Assembly (NCBI RefSeq): GCF_001657485.1
Contig: NZ_LXFU01000045.1
Location: 1-64,000, forward strand
Origin: Rhizobium sp. WYCCWR10014
Lineage (GTDB): Bacteria > Pseudomonadota > Alphaproteobacteria > Rhizobiales > Rhizobiaceae
Reading direction: 5' to 3'
Length of the DNA: 64,000 nucleotides
Part shown: piece after piece, positions 9,980 to 17,163 of the stretch
Numbering within the stretch: position 1 is the first letter of the stretch
Layout: every line of letters begins with the position of its first letter
The notes under the pieces: generated by a model
What the model was told of the DNA's origin: nothing
What the model saw: the letters and a program-made list of their open reading frames with translations, nothing else
The model's database searches: none
Position numbers and translations under genes: made by a program

Positions 9980-10487
9980 TTCCCATTATAAGTTATTGTT
10001 TCCTTGGACCATCAAGGAATTTCGGCTGCTCACTGGGTCACAGGAGCGAGGCAAACTGTGCCTCGATCATTCAGATACCTCTGTCGCTTTCTTCGCTGCC
10101 GAGCGCCTGATACGCTCGCCTTGTTCAGCCCGACCTTCGCCATGATCTCACGGTTCATCAGCCCGGCATAGTTCCCTAACCCTAGTGTGCAAGGCTCTCG
10201 ATATCCGCCAGCAAGCTAGACGTAATGGGGCCTGTATAGCCGTGACGACAAGGAGGTCGTGTAGGGCTTTTGTTGTAGCCACGCCGCGTTCAAGCAATGG
10301 TCGGCGCTCAAAGGGTCACAATCGTGGATGGCGTAGGCTGCGAAGATGAGCTCGGTGATAAGGCATGTGGTTTGGTCATTGTGGATCATGTACTAAATTA
10401 CTTGCAGTTGAACCCTTAGTTACGTTCTATCCGCAGTCATGGAGCATCGACCTTCGATAAGAACCGCAAGGAGCGCGTCTAAGTAAC
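9980..10487. other. Gap between tRNA-Leu and the TIR-domain gene
   Basis: These 508 bases hold no convincing complete gene. They are visibly less GC-rich and less codon-structured than the flanking chromosome. The only coding-like trace is a short minus-strand helix-turn-helix frame (10030-10215). No copy of the tRNA 3' end was seen inside it. Confidence 0.6.
10030..10215 (-). pseudogene. Possible remnant of a helix-turn-helix protein
   Basis: A 62-codon open stretch on the minus strand translates to a basic peptide containing NREIMAKVGLNKASVSGARQ and then RRKRQRY. It resembles an HTH (the 'NkEIa..lGls..tVs..r' pattern of resolvase, LuxR or phage regulators). The only in-frame ATG is at 10158, giving 42 residues. 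It may be a decayed regulator or recombinase from the element that entered at the tRNA. Evidence is weak. Confidence 0.25.
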
Positions 10488-12395
10488 ATGGCCAAACCAA
10501 ATGTATTCATCGGCTCGTCTGTGGAACACAAGAAGGTCGCGGAATTGGTGCAGTCACTCCTTGATTATGACGTGAACCCGATCCCTTGGACGCAGGATAC
10601 CTTTGAGCCTACGCAGTATCCGCTTGAATCTCTTGAAGGTCGGTTGAAGCGGTCCGATTTTGCCGTGCTCGTATGCGCTCCAGAAATGCAGGACCGGACT
10701 GTGATTCGAGGCAAAGAACTCAATGCCGTACGGGATAACATAGTGTTCGAGCTTGGCCTAGCGATAGGCCGTCTTGGCCGCGAACGCACATTCTTGATTA
10801 GCCCGCGAGACGTTGACCTTCACTTACCTTCCGACCTTTCTGGCATCTACCCGGAGACCTACGATGCTTCCCTGCTGTCAACTAGCCCCGAGGCGGCGTT
10901 GGGGCCGGCTTGCGGAAGAATCAAAAGGGCAATCTCGAAGCTTGGTATCCTCTCACGTCCTGAAGTTAGTGAAGCCACAGGGGAAGAGGCCGTACCAGAA
11001 ATACCGCATTCGACAATCGATGTGCTGGAAAACTTGCCGGCTACGACAGATTGGAGCGCCGATGATTTCCGATGGAACTGCACATTCGCCACGTTAACAA
11101 AAAACGACGCCTTAGCCACACACGTGAGCGAGCAGTTTTTCCAATCGAAGTTTTCTGCTTCCGATGAGGAGGTTGCTCATTGGGAGTCTAGCAAACAATA
11201 CGCGGAGCTTGCGTACGGCGCGTCGAGAGACATTGGTCCCATACGGACCAACAGTGAAAAATATCCAAGAAACGCAGCTCTGAAAGAACTACTCGCGCGA
11301 ACACTGTTACGCTACGGAGCCAGCGAAGAAGCCGATAGTCTTCTCTCGGAAGCCCTCTCCGACGCCAAAGAGATGGCGTTAGCCAGCTTAATAGTCACAC
11401 GTGCTGTCAAGAGCGATAGCAGCGCGGACCCACATGTGCGAGCACCGGACCTTCTTCTCAAGCTTAATGCGATCCCAAGGAATGGCCATCGTGACGAACT
11501 TGAATACCTTCAAGCAGTAAACGCGATAGCCCATTACGGTGGTTTCCAAGAAATCTCCAAATCTATCTCAGAGATTCTGATCGCGAAGCAGCCGGAAGAT
11601 GACAACGCAAGATTCAGATTGGCCTATGAATATTCTGAGGCGAGCCAAAACCAACTCGCAATGCTCCATTACGATGCCATACCGAAGTCTGAACGAAGCG
11701 GAGTCGCATGGAATAACTTGGGCGTCGCATACTCACGCCTTCAGTTGAAGGGCATGTCGGTCGCAGCCTATCAAGAGGGGTCTGCGAAAGGTGAGACGCT
11801 ATCCGACGGGAATTTAGCACAGGTGCTAATTAGTGCTGGCTTCTTTGTCGAAGCGAAACAGCAGGCTGAGGCGGCGATAGCCAAAGAGGACCACGACCAG
11901 AGTGTGATCGGTGCCTTGAGTACGCTGCAAGCGGCAAAGACGGAAGAAGCCTCAGACTGGTCGGCAGCAATGAAAATCGGGCGGGCCAGGCAGAAGCTTA
12001 GGAAAGCAATCGGAGTCGCGGCGGTCTCTTTTGATGGTCCCGATCTTGCTGGCGAATGGCTAACACCCGATGGTCCACTTCGCTTAGAAAATGATCACAA
12101 TGGGGGGTATCAAGGAACCATTGAGTTCATGAAGGATGTGGTTCGAAAAGGCCTTATTGGGGAAACGAAGGTCAAGGAACGGATACAGATAACCGTAACC
12201 CTTAGGAGGTTCGGAGCGGCGCTTGAGGGCCATTTAAAGCGGGAGGGGAATGAGACCTCGAATTCTCTGCTCGGATCTATTGGGTCTGAGCGAAAAGTAC
12301 TGCTTCATATTTCTCAGAATGGGGAAGCGCTCCAAGGATTTCAATATGGTCTCGACGAGACGCCCGTTCAATGGAATAGAGCCCACCAATCCTAG
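10488..12395 (+). CDS. TIR-like domain protein with TPR-like middle and novel C-terminal domain
   Basis: The 635-residue N-terminus (about 1-155) is a TIR-like nucleotide-binding domain of the CAP12/Pycsar-TIR kind. VFIGSS (6-11) forms the first strand, RSDFAVLVCAPE (55-66) the second, and RDNIVFELGLAIGRLGRER (82-100) is the family signature with candidate catalytic E88. Residues about 190-500 are helical with TPR-like spacing (RNAALKELLARTLLRYGASE, DNARFRLAYEYSEAS, WNNLGVAYSRL). The last 120 residues look all-beta (DLAGEWLTPDGPLRLEN onward). Such TIR domains hydrolyse NAD+ in antiphage systems. No cyclase or other partner gene is adjacent. Base composition is lower in GC than the neighbours. 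The AAGGAG upstream is about 15 bases from the ATG, so translation initiation may be weak. Confidence 0.82.
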   Translation: MAKPNVFIGSSVEHKKVAELVQSLLDYDVNPIPWTQDTFEPTQYPLESLEGRLKRSDFAVLVCAPEMQDRTVIRGKELNAVRDNIVFELGLAIGRLGRERTFLISPRDVDLHLPSDLSGIYPETYDASLLSTSPEAALGPACGRIKRAISKLGILSRPEVSEATGEEAVPEIPHSTIDVLENLPATTDWSADDFRWNCTFATLTKNDALATHVSEQFFQSKFSASDEEVAHWESSKQYAELAYGASRDIGPIRTNSEKYPRNAALKELLARTLLRYGASEEADSLLSEALSDAKEMALASLIVTRAVKSDSSADPHVRAPDLLLKLNAIPRNGHRDELEYLQAVNAIAHYGGFQEISKSISEILIAKQPEDDNARFRLAYEYSEASQNQLAMLHYDAIPKSERSGVAWNNLGVAYSRLQLKGMSVAAYQEGSAKGETLSDGNLAQVLISAGFFVEAKQQAEAAIAKEDHDQSVIGALSTLQAAKTEEASDWSAAMKIGRARQKLRKAIGVAAVSFDGPDLAGEWLTPDGPLRLENDHNGGYQGTIEFMKDVVRKGLIGETKVKERIQITVTLRRFGAALEGHLKREGNETSNSLLGSIGSERKVLLHISQNGEALQGFQYGLDETPVQWNRAHQS

Positions 12396-12699
12396 CTAGG
12401 GAATTCAATTCCAACGAGCGACGAAGCAGGTAACGGAGACCTGCAGCAATAGTTGTCCCCCGCCCGAGAGGCGCAAAAGCGAACTTAATTCCAGTTGGCC
12501 AAGGGCGTCACAGCGCGCTTTATCGAAGGCTGCCATGGATGCTCAGCCCCTCAACTCCAACAGTAATTCCCTCACGAAACAGTTATCTCCTCAGGATGGG
12601 CGCTTGGGCCGAATCAGTCACGCTAGCTGAATTTTAGATCCACGATCGTCCCCCCCCTCTTGATAGCTGGCCTCCATTGACTCCCTCACTCCCAAGTGC
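12396..12699. other. Gap after the TIR-domain gene
   Basis: No ORF of note and no clear terminator are visible. A small palindrome (GGAATTCAATTCC) occurs just after the TIR gene stop. A run of eight C at about 12650-12657 lies before the LexA box. It is part of the atypical island. Confidence 0.5.
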
Positions 12700-12714
12700 G
12701 AACATAAAGCGAAC
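12700..12714. promoter_or_regulatory. LexA (SOS) box, alphaproteobacterial type
   Basis: GAAC (12700-12703), seven bases, then GAAC (12711-12714) is an exact match to the alphaproteobacterial LexA site, GTTC-N7-GTTC read on the other strand. It lies 16 bp before the ATG of the orphan ORF at 12731, where a bound repressor would block its promoter. Confidence 0.65.
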
Positions 12715-12730
12715 AAAATGGAGTCTTGCG

Positions 12731-13015
12731 ATGATCCGATACGCCACGTCCGCAGCCAGCAACCCCGCGCCTATAAAGGCCCGCGAGGTGTCAGCTGCCA
12801 AGCCGGCCAATGAAATGCCACCCCCGAAGCCGGTCATTGAGGTAGTCGCTGCGGCGCCTGCGGCCGGCCTGCTGCTGCCCAGCGCCGGGGCAGACGAGCT
12901 CGGCTCCGACACTCAACCGAAAACCACCAAGCCAGCACGCCGTGCGGCAACAAAACGTAAGTCCAAGGTCGTCGAGGCAGACGACACTTCCCTCCAGCTT
13001 AGTCTAGAGGCTTAG
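12731..13015 (+). CDS. Small hypothetical protein behind a LexA box
   Basis: The 94-residue protein is not recognised. It is rich in alanine, proline and lysine and probably disordered. A PPPKPVIEVVAAAPAAG segment sits in the middle, a basic KPARRAATKRKSK patch near residues 71-83 could bind DNA or RNA, and the tail is LQLSLEA. The tail resembles clamp-binding motifs (QLxLF-like), but this is speculation. The start at 12731 is preferred over 12677 because GGAG lies 8 bases upstream and the SOS box would otherwise fall inside the gene. The promoter layout suggests DNA-damage induction. Confidence 0.6.
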   Translation: MIRYATSAASNPAPIKAREVSAAKPANEMPPPKPVIEVVAAAPAAGLLLPSAGADELGSDTQPKTTKPARRAATKRKSKVVEADDTSLQLSLEA

Positions 13016-13075
13016 ACGCAACGATCCGGCCAAGGTATGGCGGCGCGTAGAGAACTCCCACCATAATCTATATAG

Positions 13076-13198
13076 CACTTCGGAATCCCGAAATTGGTTG
13101 CGGGCCTGAAATCATTGGATGTTTCTCCACAATGACAGCCCGCGAAAGGCGGCGAATTTCGGGATCCCGAAGCGGGGGAATTTCGGGATTCCGAAGTG
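13076..13198. repeat. 123-bp element with 20-bp perfect terminal inverted repeats
   Basis: CACTTCGGAATCCCGAAATT (13076-13095) is the exact reverse complement of 13179-13198. Each end contains a near-palindrome TTCGGGATTCCGAA. A third copy, a perfect palindrome TTCGGGATCCCGAA, lies at 13158-13171, centred 24 bp from the right-hand copy. No clear target-site duplication was seen. It may be a MITE or a cluster of operators. Confidence 0.7.
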
Positions 13199-13563
13199 GG
13201 ATTTTTTTCTTCGGGCCGACGCGCCGGGCCTTTGCCGGGACAATCGGCAGGTGGTTTCTGACGTTTTCCTATCAGGATCGGCAGCTTCTGGCCGGATCGA
13301 TTGCGCCCGCTTGGCGCTCCTCGTAAAACTCGAAGGACGTGCCTTCGGCCAAGGGGATTCCCGAACGGCGAGCCTGTTCCATTGCTCAAACGCACGGCCT
13401 TCGAAACGCACGGCTGCCCGTTCCGATAGCCCCGCAAGCCTCGCACAAGAACGAAATCGGATACCGAGGCAAGGATGAACATACGGCCGTTCCGCCTGTA
13501 AAGAGCCGGGCGGCTCTGAGGGTGGTCGGGAAACCTGACTACACACTCTGGAGTTCGCTTGGG
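13199..13563. other. Leader region upstream of rfbF
   Basis: The open frame of rfbF extends upstream through this region, but nothing before 13564 looks like the cytidylyltransferase fold. A perfect 7-bp hairpin (AGAGCCG, GG, CGGCTCT at 13502-13517) lies 47 bp before the rfbF start and could be a leader structure. No gene is supported. Confidence 0.5.
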
Positions 13564-14337
13564 ATGAAAGTCGTAATTCTCGCCGGTGGCCTTGGCTCTC
13601 GTCTTGCCGAGGAAACCAGTATCCGACCCAAGCCTCTGGTCGAAATCGGCGGCATGCCGATCCTCTGGCACATCATGAGCATCTACGCCCATCACGGGCT
13701 CAATGATTTCATCATCTGCGCCGGCTATAAGGGCTATTTGATCAAGGAATATTTCGTAAACCTTGTCCTGCACCACAACGACATCACCGTCGACCTCGCC
13801 TCCAACAGCATCAACTACCACGGCGGCACACGACCGAACTGGCGCGTGACCGTGGTCGATACCGGCATGTATTCGATGACAGGCGGCCGTCTCGGGCGCA
13901 TTCGAGACCATCTTACGCCAGGCGAACCCTTCTGCATGACCTATGGCGACGGCGTCGGCGACATCGATATCGCCGCCGAGGTCGCGTTCCATCGCAGCCA
14001 TGGCCTCAAGGCGACGATGTGCGCGGTCACTCCGCCCGGACGTTACGGCGCCACGAATATCGAGGGGCAGTTCATCACTTCCTTCGTCGAGAAACCGAGA
14101 GGCGACGGCCAGCGCATCAACGGCGGCTTCTTCGTGCTCGACCCTTCGGTGGTCGATCTCATCCCCAGCGACGACACGATCTGGGAAGCCGGACCGCTGG
14201 AATGGCTCGCCGCCAACAACCAGCTCGCCGCCTTCAAGCATGACGGCTTCTGGCAGCCGATGGATACGCTGCGCGAGCGCAACCAGCTCGAGGAGCTCTG
14301 GAGTTCCGGAAAGGCGCCGTGGAAGCTATGGGCCTGA
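13564..14337 (+). CDS. rfbF: Glucose-1-phosphate cytidylyltransferase
   Basis: The 257-residue protein makes CDP-glucose from CTP and glucose-1-phosphate. It opens with the nucleotidyltransferase loop MKVVILAGGLGSRLAEE. RPKPLVEIGGMPILWHIM and the metal site TYGDGVGDID follow. The RfbF-specific region RLGRIRDHLTPGEPF and the end FWQPMDTLRERNQLEELW also match the family. Length is typical (256-258). The frame extends to 13339, but the fold begins at 13564. The stop overlaps the start of rfbG, so the two are cotranslated. It is the first gene of the CDP-sugar operon. Confidence 0.96.
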   Translation: MKVVILAGGLGSRLAEETSIRPKPLVEIGGMPILWHIMSIYAHHGLNDFIICAGYKGYLIKEYFVNLVLHHNDITVDLASNSINYHGGTRPNWRVTVVDTGMYSMTGGRLGRIRDHLTPGEPFCMTYGDGVGDIDIAAEVAFHRSHGLKATMCAVTPPGRYGATNIEGQFITSFVEKPRGDGQRINGGFFVLDPSVVDLIPSDDTIWEAGPLEWLAANNQLAAFKHDGFWQPMDTLRERNQLEELWSSGKAPWKLWA

Positions 14338-15392
14338 CGGACTTCTGGAATGGCAGGCGCGTGTTCCTGACGGGACACACTGGGTTCAAGGGATCCTGGC
14401 TGTCGTTGTGGCTGGAAAAGCTCGGTGCGGAAGTGACGGCGGTCTCGCTCGAACCCGAGACCAATCCCTCGCTCTACGGGCGGCTTGCGCCCTGGAATGG
14501 ACAGGGCCATCACATTGCCGACATCCGCGAAGCGGCGACGTTCAAGCAGCATTTCATCGATTTCGAGCCTGAGATCGTCATACACATGGCAGCGCAGGCG
14601 CTGGTGCGGCGCTCCTACGAAAATCCGACCGAAACCTTCGCGACCAATGTGATGGGAACGGCAAACGTGCTTGACGCGGTGCGGGAAACGCCCTCGGTCA
14701 AGACGGCTCTCGTCGTCACCTCCGACAAGGTCTATGCCAATAACGGCAGCGGCGTTCCCTTCGTCGAGACGGATATGCTGGGCGGCAAGGACCCCTACTC
14801 CAACTCCAAGGCCTGCACCGAACTTGTCGTCCAGAGCTACCGCGACAGCTTCTTCAAGGGGCGCGATATCAGGCTTGCGACGGTACGTGCCGGCAATGTC
14901 ATTGGCGGCGGCGACTGGTCGAAAGACCGGTTGATCCCGGACTTCATCCGCGCCTTCGAAAGCAGCCAGCCGATCCTACTGCGCTATCCCGAAGCGATCC
15001 GCCCCTGGCAGCATGTGCTGGAGCCGCTCGGCGGCTATCTCGCCTTCGCCGAGGCCTTGACACTTGCCGGCGAACAGGAGCTGCCCGAAGCGCTCAATTT
15101 CGGCCCGGACCCGCAGAGCTTCGCGACAGTCTCCGAACTTGCCGAGGCGCTTGGCCTTGCTCATGGCGTGAACGACGTCTGGAAGCCGGCGCCGGGAAAA
15201 CATCTTCCGGAAGCGCCTGCCCTTACCTTGAGTTCGGCTCTGGCGCTCGACACCATCGGCTGGTGCCCGCGGCTCAGCCTGCAACAGACAATCGACTGGA
15301 CAGCCGCCTGGTACAAGGCCAACCGCGAGGGCGCCGACATGCGCGCCTTCTCGCTCGCCCAGATCGCGGCCTATGAGGAAACAGTATCATGA
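14319..15392 (+). CDS. rfbG: CDP-glucose 4,6-dehydratase
   Basis: This short-chain dehydrogenase converts CDP-glucose to CDP-4-keto-6-deoxyglucose. It has the NAD-binding glycine motif in VFLTGHTGFKGSWL, the catalytic threonine region VVTSDKVYANNG, and YSNSK in DPYSNSKACTE (YxxxK). The RfbG-typical RPWQHVLEPLGGYL follows. The GTG at 14319 has GGAAAGG 5 bases upstream; ATG 14328 is the alternative. It gives 357 residues and overlaps both rfbF and the methyltransferase gene, showing a compact operon. No CDP-6-deoxyhexulose dehydrase (RfbH) follows, so the dideoxyhexose route is not taken here. Confidence 0.96.
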   Translation: MEAMGLTDFWNGRRVFLTGHTGFKGSWLSLWLEKLGAEVTAVSLEPETNPSLYGRLAPWNGQGHHIADIREAATFKQHFIDFEPEIVIHMAAQALVRRSYENPTETFATNVMGTANVLDAVRETPSVKTALVVTSDKVYANNGSGVPFVETDMLGGKDPYSNSKACTELVVQSYRDSFFKGRDIRLATVRAGNVIGGGDWSKDRLIPDFIRAFESSQPILLRYPEAIRPWQHVLEPLGGYLAFAEALTLAGEQELPEALNFGPDPQSFATVSELAEALGLAHGVNDVWKPAPGKHLPEAPALTLSSALALDTIGWCPRLSLQQTIDWTAAWYKANREGADMRAFSLAQIAAYEETVS

Positions 15393-16624
15393 CAGCGCAT
15401 AATTGCCGGTTCTGCAACGCTCCGCTGAAACATCGTTTCGTCGATCTGGGCTCGACGCCGCTCGCCAATGCCTATCTGACGGAGGAGCAGCTCAACAAGC
15501 CGGAGCCCTCCTATCCGCTGCGCGCCTTCGTCTGCTCTGAATGCTGGCTGGTGCAGGCCGATGCCTTCGTTCCGCCGGAGGATATCTTCAGCCACTATGC
15601 CTATTTCTCCTCCTACAGCGACGGCTGGGTGGAGCATGCCCGCCAGTTTACGATCATGGCGCGCAAGCGCTTCGGCCTCGGTGAGGCATCACAGGTGATC
15701 GAGGTTGCGAGCAATGACGGCTACCTCCTCAAGCATTTCGTCGAAGCCGGCGTGCCGGTGCTCGGCATCGAGCCGGCTGAAAACGTTGCGGAAGTGGCGC
15801 GGCAGATCGGCGTTCCCACGGAAGCGCGCTTCTTCGGCAAGGAAACCGCTGCCGACCTCGTCTCCCGCGGCCTTGCCGCCGACATTGTCATCGGCAACAA
15901 CGTGCTGGCGCATGTGCCCGACATCAACGATTTCGTCGGCGGGCTTTCGGCCGTGCTGAAGCCGGACGGCGTCGTCAGCGTCGAATTCCCGCATCTGCTG
16001 CGGCTGATGGAAAACATCCAGTTCGACACTGTCTACCACGAGCATTTCTATTATCTGTCGTTGCTCGCCGTTGAAAAGGTGTTCGCGGCGCACGGCCTCA
16101 AGGTCTTCGACGTGGAGGAACTGCCGACCCATGGCGGGAGTCTCCGCGTGCTTGCCTGCCGCGCAACATCCACGGCTCATGCAACGGGCCGCGGCCTTGC
16201 CAAGGTGCGCTCCGACGAGGCAGCCGCCGGTTTCGACAAGGTCGAGACCTACGAGGCCTTCCAGAGCCGCGTGGCGCCGATCAAGGATGGCCTGCTCGCC
16301 TTCCTCGAACAAGCCAAAAGCAGCGGCAAGAAGGTCGCCGCCTATGGCGCTGCCGCCAAGGGCAACACGCTGCTGAATTTTTGCGGCGTCGGCACCGATC
16401 TCATCGAATATGTCGTCGACCGCAATCCGCACAAGCAGGGGCATTTCCTGCCGGGCAGCAAGCTGCCGATCTACGCGCCGGAGAAGATGGACGAGACGCA
16501 GCCGGATTACGTGCTCATCCTGCCCTGGAACATCAAGAACGAGGTCGTTGCGGCCAACAGCAGGATCGGCGCCTGGGGCGGACGCTTCGCCGTTGCCGTG
16601 CCGGAACTGACGGTGCTCGGATGA
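15389..16624 (+). CDS. Sugar C-methyltransferase (TylC3-like, SAM-dependent)
   Basis: The 411-residue protein has the three-part design of NDP-hexose 3-C-methyltransferases. First is an N-terminal zinc site (CRFCNAPL and CSECWLVQ). Second is a SAM-binding Rossmann domain (VIEVASNDGYLLKHF, VIGNNVLAHV) with the active-site run TVYHEHFYYLSL. Third is a C-terminal domain with AYGAAAKGNTLLNF and YVVDRNPHKQG. In known enzymes it methylates C3 next to the C4 ketone of a 4-keto-6-deoxy sugar. With rfbFG it should act on CDP-4-keto-6-deoxyglucose. It overlaps rfbG by 4 bp and the epimerase gene by 4 bp. Confidence 0.88.
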   Translation: MTAHNCRFCNAPLKHRFVDLGSTPLANAYLTEEQLNKPEPSYPLRAFVCSECWLVQADAFVPPEDIFSHYAYFSSYSDGWVEHARQFTIMARKRFGLGEASQVIEVASNDGYLLKHFVEAGVPVLGIEPAENVAEVARQIGVPTEARFFGKETAADLVSRGLAADIVIGNNVLAHVPDINDFVGGLSAVLKPDGVVSVEFPHLLRLMENIQFDTVYHEHFYYLSLLAVEKVFAAHGLKVFDVEELPTHGGSLRVLACRATSTAHATGRGLAKVRSDEAAAGFDKVETYEAFQSRVAPIKDGLLAFLEQAKSSGKKVAAYGAAAKGNTLLNFCGVGTDLIEYVVDRNPHKQGHFLPGSKLPIYAPEKMDETQPDYVLILPWNIKNEVVAANSRIGAWGGRFAVAVPELTVLG

Positions 16625-17163
16625 AATTCCTTCCGACCGCGGTTTCGGGTGCCCTTGTCGTGGAAGTCGACGCACGCTCCGACGACCGGGGAATGTTCGC
16701 ACGAACCTTCGACGCGCAGACCTTCGCGGCGCAAGGTCTCATGCCCGTCTACCCGCAGTGCAATGTCTCGCAGAACCACAAGCGCGGGACGCTGCGCGGC
16801 ATGCATTACCAGGCCGAGCCGCGGCCGGAGATCAAGCTGGTGCGCGCCACGCGCGGCAGGGTCTTCGACGTGGCGGTCGATCTGAGACCGGATTCGCCGA
16901 GCTATCTCAAATGGGCCTCCGTCGAGCTCGATGCTATCAGTCACAACGCCTTCTACATACCTGCAGGATGCGCACACGGCTTCCTGACGCTCGAGGATGA
17001 TTGCGAACTCTTTTACCAGATGTCGGAAACCTACGTGCCGGAACTTGCCCGTGGCGTCCGCTGGGACGACCCCGCCTTTTCCATCGCCTGGCCGTTCACG
17101 CCGAGCATCATCAGCGAGCGCGACGCCGCGCTTGACAGCTATGGCCGGGAGACAAGCCTTTGA
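16621..17163 (+). CDS. rfbC: dTDP-4-dehydrorhamnose 3,5-epimerase family protein
   Basis: The 180-residue cupin-fold protein matches RfbC/RmlC: DDRGMFARTFD, QCNVSQNHKRGTLRGMHYQ with the catalytic histidine, VFDVAVDLRPDSP, and the tyrosine/HGF segment PAGCAHGFLTLEDD. It epimerises C3 and/or C5 of nucleotide 4-keto-6-deoxy sugars. The nucleotide is probably CDP here, given the neighbouring rfbF/rfbG, so a CDP-sugar epimerase is inferred. The start is fixed at ATG 16621, which overlaps the methyltransferase stop. No rmlA, rmlB or rmlD is nearby. Confidence 0.9.
   Translation: MKFLPTAVSGALVVEVDARSDDRGMFARTFDAQTFAAQGLMPVYPQCNVSQNHKRGTLRGMHYQAEPRPEIKLVRATRGRVFDVAVDLRPDSPSYLKWASVELDAISHNAFYIPAGCAHGFLTLEDDCELFYQMSETYVPELARGVRWDDPAFSIAWPFTPSIISERDAALDSYGRETSL

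Noticed and set aside
10300-13100. CBASS or Pycsar cyclase partner for the TIR protein
   Set aside because: No nucleotidyltransferase or adenylate-cyclase motif is present in any frame next to it.
13477-13492. GAAC-N8-GTTC, a second LexA-like site near rfbF
   Set aside because: It is an inverted arrangement with wrong spacing; alphaproteobacterial LexA needs direct GTTC repeats seven bases apart.
9980-13563. Direct repeat of the tRNA-Leu 3' end (attachment site)
   Set aside because: I looked for the 3' T-arm and acceptor sequence downstream and found no convincing copy inside the window.
13012-14241. 409-codon minus-strand frame opposite rfbF
   Set aside because: It is the antisense of the high-GC rfbF codons; the translation has no fold or motif and crosses the MITE-like element.
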